DNA from: Alnus glutinosa
Taxonomy: Eukaryota; Streptophyta; Magnoliopsida; Fagales; Betulaceae
Length of the DNA: 64,000 bases
Reading direction: 5' to 3'
NCBI RefSeq assembly: GCF_958979055.1
Contig: NC_084886.1
Coordinates: 42,024,654-42,088,653 of the forward strand
The notes beneath the pieces were generated by a model, which did no database searches, was not told the origin of the DNA, and saw only the letters and a program-made list of their open reading frames with translations. Positions 21,162-33,437 of this stretch are shown here, in pieces (within the stretch, counting starts at the first letter, position 1; each line of letters opens with the position of its first letter). Both the position numbers and the translations under genes were made by a program.

Positions 21162-21785
21162 AAATTCCAGAAAACAACAAAAGAATCAGCATCAGCAGAA
21201 GTCTAGGAGTGTACGAGTATGGTGGTTATTAACCGCTAGTAACTGGTAATCGCCAACAATAATTTGGGTTTGCGATTTCAAAAAGTACAATTTTAAAAAG
21301 TGATTTTAAAAAATGTAGTTAAACGTTTAATAAAAATTGTAGTTTGACTTTTAAAATCACAAGTTAGCCTTTAAAATTATGCGTTTTAAAAAAAAAACAA
21401 CCATTTGCTTACGAATTGAAAAGAAAATTTTATGTGTTTTTAAAGGAAAATACGAGAAGATAATAATGCAAGCTTAAAAGTAGTTCCGAATCAATTAATC
21501 ATCTTGAACATCTTTTATAACAGATGGTGTGGTATGCCGTGTTCAACCTAGCAACAACAAAAGTGGAGAGATTGTGGATTTCGAAGGATTACATACGACA
21601 ATTACTTTTTATATCACATTAATAATTTTTTATATTATTCAAATAAAAAAAATCGACTACTGTACAAAACTTTTTCATATTTCTATATAAATTATTTCTA
21701 TTTTATATCACGTCAATCACTTCTTACTACTGCTAAAAGAAAAATCAACTCAACCATTTTTACCAAACACACCCAATTGTCTAGT
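21162..21785. other. AT-rich spacer with worn transposon fragments
   Basis: TAGGAGTGTACGAG at about 21207 followed by GGTTATTAACCGC resembles a degenerate hAT end. The 21265-21390 segment (repeats of TTTTAAAA with GCGATTT) resembles 41860-41950. No gene seen. Confidence 0.4.
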
Positions 21786-22358
21786 GAATCCACCAATAGT
21801 ACATTAATATACATATTTGGACATCATTCTAGCTTAAAAACTTAAGCTAATGAGCTTGGGTCTACTTACGTTTATTAACTACTATTTTTCTTTATACTTT
21901 TTCAAAGTAGGACACAACATTCACAAGTTCACTCACAACAAATCTCTCTCTCACTCTCTCACACACACACTTGTGAGTTGCGAGTCTCTTTCACCCTTTT
22001 GTGTGTGAGTCATTTACAAATCCAAGATTGTCACGTGTACCATAATTGCACTAATTGCAAGCCACATAACGCAACTCTGCTCCAAGAGCCATCAACACTT
22101 TGTTTACTGGAACTGAACCAAACTCGTCAAAGACCAAGACACTCGTATTGGCGGAAGCTAACCATATCTCTGATACCAATTATTAGAGAGAGAATCGCTT
22201 AAAGAGTCCACCAATAGTACATTAATAAACATATTTAGACACTTTTCTAGTCCAAAAGCTTAAGTTAATGGGCTTGAGTCCACTTAAGTATATTAAGTAC
22301 TCTTTTTTTTTATACTTTCTCAAAGTGAGACACAACACTCACAAGTGTATTCACAACA
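21786..22358 (-). mobile_element. TRIM (miniature LTR retrotransposon)
   Basis: Two direct repeats of about 155 bp (21786-21940 and about 22200-22358) act as LTRs; on the minus strand both start TGTTGTGA. Next to the right-hand (5') LTR is TGGTATCAGAG (complement at 22168-22178), a perfect initiator-Met tRNA primer-binding site. Directly before the left-hand (3') LTR is the purine tract GAGAGAGTGAGAGAGAGA (complement in 21941-21966). The internal part is about 240 bp and non-coding. LTR ends have diverged, and I could not confirm a target-site duplication. Confidence 0.7.
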
Positions 22359-24000
22359 AAGTTGATGACTGTCAATTAAGGAGTATGCAGCCAAGTTTGT
22401 GGAGCTATTGCACTTCGCCCCCTGGCCTACTTGGTACCAGATGAAGATCTGAAGGCAGGAAGTTCAAGAAGGGCTTACACCCACAAATCATGGATCAAGT
22501 AGCGGGATTCGAGTTGATGAATATTTTGGCAGAACTAATTAATAAGGCATCTGTTGTAGAGTAGACTCTAAAGGTGAACGCAAAATTCTTCAATCAGAGA
22601 AAAATGTTTGCACCCTAAGGTTTAACACATGCATGGAGGGCAACAAGCGAACAACAAACGAAGGAATTTTTCGTCTGTTGGATAAAAAAGCAGGAGAGCC
22701 ACGACTGGCCGTGGGTTGTCTCCATGGTCCCAGCATTGTTTTTTAATCTAAGGGCATAGTTGTATTTTCATACTCTCCTAGGGAGTATAGTGGACATTTT
22801 AGGCATTTGCCAACTAAATTAACAGAAAATCTTAAAGCAGGGGTAAGTGAAATAGCTCAGTAGTTTATGAGTGGCACATTACAATTTTTTAAAGTTTAGA
22901 AGAGATATTACAAATTGAGTGATAGTTTGAAGGGACTAAATATAAACTATATAGTTAATTTTTTTTTTTTTTAATATGTACAATTCACATTATGGAAACA
23001 TTTTTTGCACCTCTGAAATCAATGAGTTAAGCTATTACAGGTCTCCTTAAACTCTTACATCTTACATTTTTTGCAAATATGTTCCGTTTGTTAATGCTTT
23101 TTAGACTTTTTTTTTTTTTTTTTTTAATTTGAAAAAAAAAATATATTTTAATGTGACATATAGGTGAAAATAATTTTAAGTAATTTATAAATATTTTGTG
23201 TTTTTAGTTATTTGTTAATATTTTTATTTTAAAAGAAAAACAAAAAAGAGAAAATGAAAAAATTGTATGGAACAAAGCTCAGCATCTTCGGCATCATGAG
23301 CCATGCACCTTCTCCCTTTTACTTAAAGCTGCAGTATGAACTAAAGTATTTAATTAGTCAATGAGTACAGGTCAATTGAAAAAAGAAGTGGCGTTGGGAT
23401 GGGGTATTATCAATAACAGGTTCATTGATGATGGATTTAGCGGACCACAAATTTTTTATTATGTGAGAGAAAATGATAACTTGTGTTATCAACAATCGTT
23501 CTACTCTTTTTTACTTCGTGCATTTTTATTTTTATTTTTTCTTTTCTTGAAGTTCTGTTTTGATAAAAAACAGAAAATCCACCAATTTTTTTAAGCTCAT
23601 GAGTTGTTATAAGCTTAATTATACAAGTAATACTAAAAACTACATATTTCTCATTTATCTAACATTTATCATATAATATTGTGATGTGACAATTTTGGTT
23701 AATTTTTAAATTAGTCATTGTTAAAATATAAAATAAAATAAAAATTAAAAGTTTGTTGGAGCTGTCATATCAATATTGTGGAATAATTATGTGACAAATA
23801 TTTTGGGATAATTTAACAATGACCAATTCAAGGATTAGTTGGAACTGTCACATTAACATTATAAAATAATTATAAGATAAAAATGTGGTTTAATTCTAGT
23901 ATTACTCTTACTTTAATAATATACATATAGTCTATGGAGACATCTAATTGCTTCTAAACACTAACAACCAATAATAAAGCCAAAAGAATAATGTTATATA
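22359..24000. other. Intergenic, AT-rich, no gene seen
   Basis: This stretch holds homopolymer tracts and an A/T-rich repeat phrase (TTATAAGATAAAAATG and GTGACAAATATTTTGGGATAATT, 23640-23900) of the kind found in worn MITEs. Open frames here are unsupported. Confidence 0.45.
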
Positions 24001-24004
24001 TTAC

Positions 24005-24185
24005 ATTTCTTTGGCCCAAGTGGTGAAGACCTTAGGTTTGGTGGCATTCCCATTAAGTGTAAGATTTGAATTCTTCTAGATGTAAACAATTTTTTAGGGC
24101 CACGCTCGCGGTGAAGCCTAGTCTTGCACGGGTTTGGAATTTTCCTAAAGGGTGGGTACATGAAGTGATCTGCCTTAAAGGGATT
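24005..24185 (+). mobile_element. tRNA-derived SINE of a second family
   Basis: A head with an A-box-like TGGCCCAAGTGG (about 24011-24022) and B-box-like GATTTGAATTC (about 24065-24075) is followed by a non-tRNA body (GGGCCACGCTCGCGGTGAAGCC). The layout is that of plant SINEs but the sequence differs from the copies at 4.3 and 13.2 kb. No clear tail or duplication. Confidence 0.5.
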
Positions 24186-24332
24186 CTCCGTCGTTATCTT
24201 ATAAAGTTGACGTGATAGTTTTAACAAACTCTTAATTTTTTTTTTTTCAACAAAGATTGATATAAGAGTTGTTAGCATTGCCACATTCGCATTGTGGGAT
24301 AATTGTAGGATAAAAATGTAACATTTAGCATA

Positions 24333-24395
24333 AGTAATGTTATATGCAGCCAATCTATCCGAATTTCATTTGGATGGGCTGCATATACTGTTACT
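24333..24395. repeat. 63-bp near-perfect hairpin
   Basis: Arms AGTAATGTTATATGCAGCC and GGCTGCATATACTGTTACT pair with two mismatches. The inner ATCC..GGAT extends the stem, leaving a loop of a few bases. It could be a minute foldback element or a small-RNA precursor. Confidence 0.6.
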
Positions 24396-24454
24396 CTTTG
24401 TGGACGGAGGACTGCTTTATATAGCATTACTCAAGTAAAAAATATAATTGGAAA

Positions 24455-24885
24455 AACTTCACATATAACCCTTGATCTTTCATCATTTTTGCAATTAAGT
24501 ACTCAAACTTTAAAAAGTGTCAATTTAAGATATCTATTTTTTAATTTTTTTTAAATTTCAACCATATGTTGAAATTTTCCCTTCAATTATGTCAAAATTT
24601 TCAAAATACTCTTCATTTTTTTTAAGAAAAAAAGAAAAAGAAAAAAGGTATTGGTCATAATTTAACGAAATTTACAAAAATACCCATGTCTGAATCTTTG
24701 AAAAATTTTATAAGTTTTTTTTTTTTTTTTTGAAAAAAAAAATTGGGTATTTTGAAAATTTTGACAGAATTTAACGAAAAATTATGACGGGTCGTTGAAA
24801 TTGAAAAAGATTAAAAGATTTACACCTTAAATTAACATTTTTTAAAGTTTAAATACACAATTGTAAAAGTGATAAAAGATTTCAA
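24455..24885. mobile_element. Foldback element with long imperfect inverted repeats
   Basis: The left end (from TTGATCTTTCATCATTTTTGC) is the imperfect inverse of the right end (…TGTAAAAGTGATAAAAGATTTC) for about 80 bases, including AAACTTTAAAAA(G/A)TGT. Non-coding. It resembles in layout the elements at 40003-40425 and at 63778 onward. Confidence 0.55.
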
Positions 24886-24899
24886 GCTGGCCAGTATTT

Positions 24900-25379
24900 T
24901 TCAATAACCTTGATTTTAATCTTTTCCCTCGCACTTTCTACCAGAGAGACGACAATAACTGACATGGAAATTCTTTTTCAAAAATCAGAAAACATGCGCT
25001 CTTTCGTATGACTAGGGTTTCTTAGAAATCTTCTTTGCAAACGATTGGATCATTATTATAGAATCCCACCCAATGCACCCATGCGACCCATCAGCATGTA
25101 AGAGGGGGGCAGGTCAATAAACTAAACGGGAGGGGCAAAATAGTGAGAGGAAAAAGGGTCAAACCGAAAGTTATAGTTGGACGACGAACCGAACTGGCCA
25201 TGGCGCTTTTTCATAGTCAACCTTCCACTCCCTTCTCCACTTCGATACCTTAACTCTTTTAATTTTTTAATCCCATTTTAAATTACTAAACAAATCATAA
25301 AAGGGTTTTTTTTTTTTTTTCTGAATTATTTGAGATATAGTTGTGTACTATATAGTTATAGCATAAAGATACATCCTCC
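24900..25379. other. Upstream region of the NF-YC gene
   Basis: No coding frame. Several C/T-rich stretches and a TATATAGTTATAG motif near 25350 could belong to the NF-YC promoter. Confidence 0.4.
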
Positions 25380-25510
25380 TATGTTGGTCTTTCTTGCTTT
25401 TCTTCGTTTCCAATTGTTCTCTTTTGCTTCTGCTATATCGGAGACTCAGAGTCGACTTATCTTTTGGGGTTTCACTGAGCAAGGAATCGGACCAAAACGC
25501 TGCGAATAAG

Positions 25511-26386
25511 GTACGTACCCTTTTGTTTTTCTACGCAGTGGTTATTGGTTAATGGATGATCATGTTTTGTTTTCGATTGTTTTAGTGTCCGTACGTTTTT
25601 TTTTTTCTTTGATTTCTTGGTTGAATTTATTTTCTGGGATTTTGGTGAGGCTTGGGCGTCGGTTGTTGTAGATGGTGGTTGAATTGTTCGTTGGGGGTTT
25701 CAGAAACCATGGAATTCGATTTTGACGTTTTAGTACGAGGTTCTTGTCGTACATGGTTTTGTATAAGATCCAGTTGCTATGTGTCGGTTGCTGTTCTTGT
25801 TGTTGGGAGTAGTTGGTCCACTCCAGTTTAGTTTTTCCTTTTATTTTATTTTATTTTTTTAAAAAAAAAAACTTTCCTTCAATAGAACTATCTTACTATA
25901 AATGTTATCATATTTTTATGCCAGTTAATTTTCTTTCCCACTTCAGGCTGATAATTTCTTAGAGAGTCTGGATGAGAAAAAAACTTTTTTGTGGTGGTTG
26001 GCTATCTGGGGGAGACCATGTCTGAGACAGGTGTTAATCCCAATGAGATTGATGGGTTTTTGAAGATCAGAACTTACTTGATCCAAATGGCTTGTACAGT
26101 TGTACTGATCTTCTTTCTCAGCAATTCGGTTCAACAGATCTAATATTTGCAGAACCCTAGATTAGATTTCAGATCATGAAGTAGTTTTCACTAATTTTAT
26201 AGACACAGGTTTTGATCTATATTGGTTTGAAAACACACGTTTTTATGCTGTTTATTTCAATGTTTATATTTGAAGCCTTGCAAGAATGCAAGCTTGTATA
26301 GAAACTTAATGACAGATCCTTTTCTTTCTGATATTTTGAATGCTTATTTATGTACTTTAGTTAGCATCACAAGTATTTCTTCCAAG
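25511..26386 (+). other. Predicted 5'-UTR intron of NF-YC
   Basis: A strong donor AAG|GTACGT at 25511 and an acceptor TTCCAAG ending 26386 bracket 876 bp with no long coding frame. A second acceptor at 25946 (CACTTCAG) would give a shorter intron. Which is used cannot be told from sequence alone. Confidence 0.5.
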
Positions 26387-26401
26387 CAAATCTACACCAG
26401 T

Positions 26402-27157
26402 ATGGATCATCAAGGGCATGGACAGCCTCCAGCTCAAATGGCATATGGCGTCAACCCATATAACCCTAACCAAATGATTGGATCCTCCCAACCGGGATCG
26501 GCCGTTGGAGCTATGCAGTCTCCTACTCAGGCAGCCTCTTCATCTCAGCTTGCACAAAGCCAACTTGCTTATCAGCACATCCACCACCAACAGCAGCAGC
26601 AACTGCAGCAACAGCTCCAAAATTTTTGGGCAAATCAGTACCAAGAGATTGAGCAGAGTACAGATTTCAAGAACCACAGCCTGCCATTGGCTAGAATTAA
26701 GAAGATCATGAAGGCTGATGAGGATGTCAGGATGATATCAGCTGAAGCTCCTGTCATATTTGCCAGGGCCTGTGAAATGTTCATTCTAGAATTGACGCTT
26801 CGGTCTTGGAATCATACAGAGGAGAACAAAAGGAGGACACTCCAGAAAAATGACATTGCAGCTGCAATTACAAGGACTGATATATTTGATTTTCTGGTTG
26901 ATATTGTCCCGAGGGAGGATTTGAAAGATGAAGTACTTGCTTCCATCCCAAGAGGAGGGAGTGTTCCTGTTGGAGGAGGTGACGGTGTTCCCTATTATTA
27001 CGTGCCATCTCAGCATGCTCCACAGGTTGGTGCTCCGGGGATGATGGTGGGGAAGCCTGTAATGGATCAAACACTTTATGGCCAGCAGACTCGCCCTTAC
27101 ATGACTCAGACGATGTGGCCACAGCTTCAACAGGAGCAGCCACCCACAGATTCTTGA
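26402..27157 (+). CDS. NF-YC: Nuclear factor Y subunit C (NF-YC / HAP5), histone-fold protein
   Basis: The protein has 251 residues in one uninterrupted coding exon. The N-terminus is rich in Gln, Pro and Ser with a Q-run (about 62-73). The NF-YC histone fold spans about 93-170: PLARIKKIMKADEDVRMIS, ARACEMFILELTLRSW, then LQKNDIAAAITRTDIFDFLVDIV. The tail is Gly/Pro/Gln-rich. NF-YC pairs with NF-YB and, with NF-YA or CONSTANS-type proteins, binds CCAAT boxes in the nucleus. It is closest in style to the NF-YC3/NF-YC9 group. I chose ATG 26402 (MDHQGHG); the in-frame upstream ATG gives a tail unlike any NF-YC and lies in the leader. A donor at 25511 (AAG|GTACGTA) and acceptors near 25946 or 26386 indicate an intron in the 5' untranslated region, common in this family. 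Confidence 0.95.
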   Translation: MDHQGHGQPPAQMAYGVNPYNPNQMIGSSQPGSAVGAMQSPTQAASSSQLAQSQLAYQHIHHQQQQQLQQQLQNFWANQYQEIEQSTDFKNHSLPLARIKKIMKADEDVRMISAEAPVIFARACEMFILELTLRSWNHTEENKRRTLQKNDIAAAITRTDIFDFLVDIVPREDLKDEVLASIPRGGSVPVGGGDGVPYYYVPSQHAPQVGAPGMMVGKPVMDQTLYGQQTRPYMTQTMWPQLQQEQPPTDS

Positions 27158-27379
27158 GTGATCGAAGACTAAGAAACATGAATTAAGGACAGTGCTTGTG
27201 AGTTAATCATGATCTTTTGGGGTTGTAATTTGAAAATAAGCAGTAGAAAGTCGATCACTTTGCTTAATATCTATTTACTACAGTTACAAAAAGTGCTTGT
27301 TTTGGGCTTATATCGTTTTCTCCAATTTTGTAAAAGGTGTGGTCTCTTCTTTAGTATGTGAAATATAAAGGTTTCTCTA

Positions 27380-28058
27380 TTATGTCATTTTCCTCAGCTT
27401 GATATCATCTACGCTCTTTTTTCATCTTTTTCTTATTCTGAAAAGCATATCAGAATTTATGAAAACAGAATTTATGAAATACAGATGCTTCGCAAAATGC
27501 AACTTTCTGTCTTATCTCTTACTTGAAAGCATTATTGCGGAGCGATTGAATGAATAGCTGCCTCACAGCAAAATGCTTGTCGGGTAATTATACTTTGAAT
27601 TATTGGATTGGACCTCGAGGATGGACTAGTACCATGAAGGGGGCAATGCAGAACGAGCCCATCAATCAAAAGAATCTATCGTAGCTAAAGACTTCTTTAA
27701 AAGGAAGTGGTAGTGCGGAGCATCCATCACTTGGATGCTCGGACTTTCAGATGAACAGTTAGGTATTCGGTATATGTTCAAAAGGGAAGATCTCATTTAT
27801 AAAAATCTTTGGCCATTTATTAGACATGGGATCAGCCAGTCCAATCAGAACTAAGTACAGAGGGAACAGCGCGTCTTGCGCCGCTGTTCAAGCCACTTCA
27901 TCATACTAATGGTCAGAATACTATAAATGACCGCTAATCGTGTTAAATCAAAGTAAAGTTGGTCCTCTCAGACACTGTGAAGATCACACGTACAAGCTCA
28001 CAAAAAGAAGATGGTATAAATTGAAATCATAAATGGGTAACACCTAACTTCAGTTGCA
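27380..28058. other. Spacer between NF-YC and NAXD, no gene seen
   Basis: Mixed-composition DNA after the NF-YC 3' end. I see no clear gene or mobile element. Confidence 0.4.
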
Positions 28059-28248
28059 TTAATTGTTATTCTCCTTCCTCTTCACAAAAACAACGACTGA
28101 CTTAATCATCGGAGGAGGCATCATTGGCCAACCCCCGGCATACCCCTTTTTCTGTTTTGCAGATCCCAAGTCCATCGGCCCAACAATCCTCTTCGGGCTC
28201 TCACTGTTAGAAGGACTACCCAACGATTGACACGTCACCGTTTGGAAA
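28059..28248 (-). other. Orphan exon-like frame, unknown protein
   Basis: On the minus strand an acceptor-like TTTACACAG is followed by 63 open codons ending in TAA. They include SESPKRIVGPMDLG, then a Lys/Gly-rich part and PMMPPPMIKSVVVFVKRK. The balanced codon content and the acceptor suggest a real last exon, but no upstream exon or family could be recognised. It lies 3' of NAXD on the same strand and could belong to a small separate gene. Confidence 0.35.
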
Positions 28249-28782
28249 CTGTGTAAACAATGCTAATGATCTTTTGCAAAAGAACCAAAAAGAAAAGAAT
28301 GTAGACTAGGAGCATGAGAATGATCATTACATTTGTGGTAAACGGACCAATGTAGAAAAGCAACCCTTCTTAATATGTCAATCTTCTTCACAGCACGATA
28401 ATACATCAAAATTGCAAGCGAAAGAAAAGGACCAAAATGGGGAAAGAGAAAGTTAAAGCTTAAGTCATACGTACAAGACAGAAGTTTACATGATTAGGAG
28501 AAAAAAGAGATATAGGTTCAGTCCAGCAATGTCTTTCTTGGGGCCAACCCCGTGAACACCGGCTAAGGATACTCTTCATTTCATTGTCAGAATTTAAAGT
28601 TGGTACATTTAATGATATGCATAACAGATTATTTAAACTTTTTAAAAGACGTATCAACATTGACATCATGTACACCGTTTGATGCACCAACTTTAAATCA
28701 TGACCATAAAATAAATACTATCTATTTCATTTGATATTGAGATGATCATATTCCGTGAAGTCTGCACGGTGAAACAACAGCA

Positions 28783-31700
28783 TCAACTGGCAGGGCAGAT
28801 ATCCTCCAAACTGCAACCCCGAACCCGGATTAAAAAAAAAAAAAAGGTTCAAGTTAGAGACTCAACTCTTGTTTTCCAATTGAAGACCATTCTCAAAGCA
28901 GCCAATACCTTCTCCCCAAGCACTCGATTATATCACTAGTGAGGGTAGACCTTTTCTTATTCTGAAAAGCAAGTGATGCAGCTTTCCTCATCAAAGCAGA
29001 CGCAGCAATGCAACCCAACATTGTTGGATTAATTTTGCTGAAACGATCATAAATTTAAGGAAAGACCCAATTTCAAACAAGTGCAAGACTATATGGAACG
29101 AAAATTAAGAACTGTAAGCAACAATATAATTATACATAAATTAAACTTCAAACCTGATGCTCAAATCTCCTTCTGCAGCTGAAAGACGTTGACGAGCCCA
29201 TGATAAAAATACTGCAACACTGGAACCAACAAAAAGGAAATATTCATTATTAAATCTCAGAACTCCAATGGATAAAAGACTTTGTAAGGTCACAATGTTT
29301 GAGTTCTAGATACGCATCAGTTTGTATCATTCTTTACCTCATGATACAGTTCCAATCCTCTTTCCCTCATTTCTTTACAAGATCCAAAAAAAAAAAGGTA
29401 CAGAAAATAATGTGAAGAGGTAGGTGTAAAAGATGAAAGAAAAAAAAGGAGTAAAGAGAAACAAACACATCAGATTTGAAATAAGCCATCTGAAGTAGTC
29501 AACTCAACCACCTAATCCCATAATCAGACATCATCTAAACATCAGCAAAAAAATTTCTCTAGTAGAATATGTGCTCAAAATCATAAACAGTCGCTTGCCT
29601 TCCAGAAAGTATATCACCCTGTCCACCACAGCGTCGAGGAGAACCATAGATGCTCACTGATTTGACTGCACAAAGCATCTTATTATAACTAAACCAAGTT
29701 CCAGAATCACACGCTTTTAATAACAAAAAATAAAAATAAAAATTGTAGCAATGCCTCAGAAACCAAAGTTAGAATACAAAGGATGTGGAGACTACTTCAA
29801 TTTGGTTCACACAGTTGGACAGCAGCCAAATCACGTGACTCACAAATTACTCAAATATTCAAGCACGAAAAGTGAACATTTGTTAGGTAATATTCTCCAA
29901 AAGACCTTTAAAAATACCAATACTACCTAGTTTGGTGGTTCTTATGGCTTGCCTTCTTTTCCCCCTCGCAAGAGTTGCTTTCTTACTAGGGTTTTTCAAT
30001 CCTTTTTTTTTTTTTTTGCCGAAGGTGCTTTTATTAGATTTCCCGATTTCCTCAAGGCGCAGGAAAAAAATATGTGGTCTTCCAACTTAAATTTGGGTTT
30101 CTTAGTTCAGTCTTATATTTAAATTCAGTTCCTTCTTTTTCTTCTCTAACTGTAATTGGTTACAGGCATGGTGACAAGTGACAACTAAGAAAACCCTCTA
30201 ATTTTTTTTCCACTAATATATTTGCTTTTCTTTTTTGCATGCATTTAATGATGTGAAAAAATCTGAAAATTTACTTTATTGAATAATAATATCTGTATTT
30301 ATATCGTTCAAAGAACCCGGGTAACAGTCTCAATGCATCTTAAAGAATGTACAAGACCAAATATTCCTGGATTTAAGCTCTATTTACATGAAAGTTGATC
30401 CAACCTGCTCAATGACTGGCCCTGAGTTGACCAATTTGACAGATTAGCCAAGCACAGCTTTTCAAAATTGAAATATAATATTAATGTAAATAATGGGAAT
30501 GTCTCGAGATTACAACCTCGATGCTGCTAAAAATGTACCATTGGAAGCACTATAATCATTCAATCCAAAAAATTGAAAACCAGACCATAACATGCCTTAT
30601 CCTACATTGCAAGGTCTGCAGGGAATCAATCAGCTTGTGGTTCCTAACTTCCTACTATCATGCCACTGTGTCAAGTCAACTGCACTACCACTGTTGATAA
30701 TATATGCTTCCCAAATGATTAAACCATATTTTTCAGACCAATTTATAGTTTGACATGCATTCAAAGAAAAGTAACCACATATTATTTAAGCATAAAGTTT
30801 GCAGATTTATATAAAAATGCATGAAAATAAATTATTTCAAAATCATCTGATTCATTACCTGTCTCACCATCACTAATGAGGTCAGATTTTCCTTTCCGTA
30901 GGATGGTTACGCCACCAATCCTGACAAGGAGACACACACTTCAGCAAGTTTCCTATGACTACTGAATTAAGTCAGAGGAAAAAGAAGTATACCAAACCAA
31001 ATATAATGTGAAGTTTATATGTACTTCCAGGAAAGCTACTTAAAGGAAGTATAAGTATTTAGTATTAAGCAGACTTAAGAAAATTGTCCAGTAGGGTTTA
31101 GGGGACTTAAGTGCCCTATAAATGGTGCTCAGCCACACTGGTCTACATCTATTTTTCGACGGTTCAAGATACTGGAATAATCACTCTCCATTATACATAA
31201 TATATCCATGTTCCATTGCTGCAGAAATACTGTATTGTTTTTCAAATACAATTGGGAATCAGTTCACGGAATTGATCTGCTAATGCAACCAATCCTGTAC
31301 ACATGACAATCACCCAAAGAGTGCAGCTGTGCTGCTAATGGATCTGCATTCAAGGAGGAAGCCCCCTTGCCCAACCTAATTCCATTAATTTAGCTGGCAT
31401 GAGGTTTCAAGGAATAGCAGCGTTCCATGTAGCAAACACCCTCTCTCTCTCTTTCCCTAGTAACACTCGCCCAACCAACCCCCTCCTTATCTCTTTCTGT
31501 GTGTGAGTGCATTTACATGTGTGAGACTTGTATGTTATGCATCAGCAAAACATCTCCAATGCCTCTACAACAATAAAGAAATTTGAAACATAACTTTACC
31601 CTTTGGCAAGAGACAGCAATTGCTCATGAGCATCTTGATCAGTAGCTTCACAATTCAGCACTTTCTGAACAATGCGCTTATATTCATTAACATTTGGTGT

Positions 31701-33437
31701 AAGGACAGCTAAGGGATAACCACTAACAAGATCGAGACTGTTTGTAACAAGAAAAAGTGCATCCTGGAAAAGACCCATATTGTCAGCTGAAAGGCCAAAC
31801 CAGATGCCAATGATGCCATACTGTAAAGGTTACAAGTAGAAAATAGAATTATCAAGTACAAATTTGAACCCAATCATTCATACACTTGCAGATTACATAC
31901 CCCATCTACGACAATCGGGACATTGGACTGTCTTGCATGCTTCATGATTTCACTAACACAGTCCTGGACATGATATGTGAGTCAGAAAATATTTTACAAT
32001 GACATATGACAGAAAACACTGTATACTAAGAAGGAAGATCATTATACAACTGAATGCAAAACTGAAAGTAAAAGTGAAAAGTTTTCCCCATCACAGCCAT
32101 GTGGATACTGCATAAGCATCATATGAATGTGCCCCACAATCAAAAAACAGAGATGTAGTAATAGTATCTATCTCATGAGTAAAGACTGTGAACTTCATAG
32201 CTTAAGTCGACCTTCTCAATAAACTACGTCAAGAATCAAGAAAAACAAACCAGAAGAAACGGGTCCCTTCCAAGGCCCGGACCAACAACGAGACAGTCAA
32301 ATCTTTCCATCCACTTATCAACCTCTGCCAGAACCTTGCCCAATGTGGATAGTTTGTCCTCATCCCTGAAAATAGACTTCTATGAAAATCATCATCCCAC
32401 TCAATGATAAAGTTTGCAGATTGAAAGGGATAAGCAGATCTAAAAAAACTCACCTAACATTATAGGATTCTTCTAAAATAGGGTGTACAATTAACTCAGG
32501 ACTATAGCTTTTTATGACTGAAGCGGCATCTTTTGTACAGAAAACATGAGACAAATCTGCACCCTAGAAGGCAATAAGATAATTTAAGTTCATCCAAACT
32601 GGAAGATCATAAATAAACGACACAGTGAAAGCGCTTTTAAAAAAAGGAAAAAAAATAAAAATCAATAAACTACTATACCACATGCTTAAATTGAAACTAG
32701 CTAGGAACCACCCCCCTCCCAAAAAAGAAATCGAGAACTAGGAGGAAGAGCACTAACAATTTTTAGAGCTGAAATAGCCGCAAAATATGGAGCACCGGTG
32801 TATTCACGACACCCACCAATAACAGCTATCTTTCCTGATAGGAAACGTAAAGTGATTAAAGGATTAAATGAAATTTTTCATCATCTTATACAAAGCAATG
32901 GGGTAAAGTAAACATGGCAAAATGAAACCTCCTCCATTTTAATTAATTATTGCCTTTAGCACAAAGCATCAACAACAATAATGATCATTTTTATATTAAA
33001 CAAACCTTCTGGAATCACAAAAATCAGTATAGATCAAACAAACAAAAGTGGGTGTCAATTATCAGTTATCAATTCTCAAATAGACACGCAGTACCATAGA
33101 GCAAGTACAGAGAGCCTTACCCACAAGACGTAGAATTAAAAAGCAAGAAGGAAAAGGAAAAGGAGTTAAAACTAAAGAGAGCTAGTTTAGCGAGTTCACC
33201 AGCTTGGCCTTTATGTTTAGTGGGATCAAGGGTCGGAGTAATTGCTCGCAAAATGTGCTCAGCATCGGCCTCCAAGGCAATCCCACTCATTGCCTTAGTT
33301 TGTTGCAGTATTTTCTGATGGGTTTGATCAGTGTAGCCCCCAAGAGTCCTTATCAAGAATTGTTGCCTTCTGAAAACAGCCGAGGAACCCAACATACAGT
33401 GTTTCGCAACACCCAGAAAGGCGAACTGAGAATTCAT
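28783..33437 (-). CDS. NAXD: ATP-dependent (S)-NAD(P)H-hydrate dehydratase (NAXD/CARKD)
   Basis: Eleven exons join in phase to 372 codons: 33437-33200, 32834-32758, 32563-32454, 32365-32251, 31963-31901, 31763-31600, 30920-30859, 29665-29599, 29219-29154, 29037-28909 and 28810-28783. The enzyme repairs damaged NADH/NADPH hydrates using ATP and belongs to the ribokinase-like fold. Visible motifs: [14 protein letters not shown] (nucleotide-binding start), VVGPGLGR (about 168-175), LTPNVNEY (about 222-229) and GGQGDILSG (290-298), whose Asp294 is the expected catalytic base. The N-terminal 60 or so residues look like an organelle-targeting extension. The start could be 33437 (MNSQF) or 33395 (MLGSSAVF); the latter resembles plant homologues. 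Intron 8 uses a GC donor (AAG|GCAAGC). The other introns are GT-AG. The gene is complete and divergent from the OEP7-like gene 306 bp away. Confidence 0.95.
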
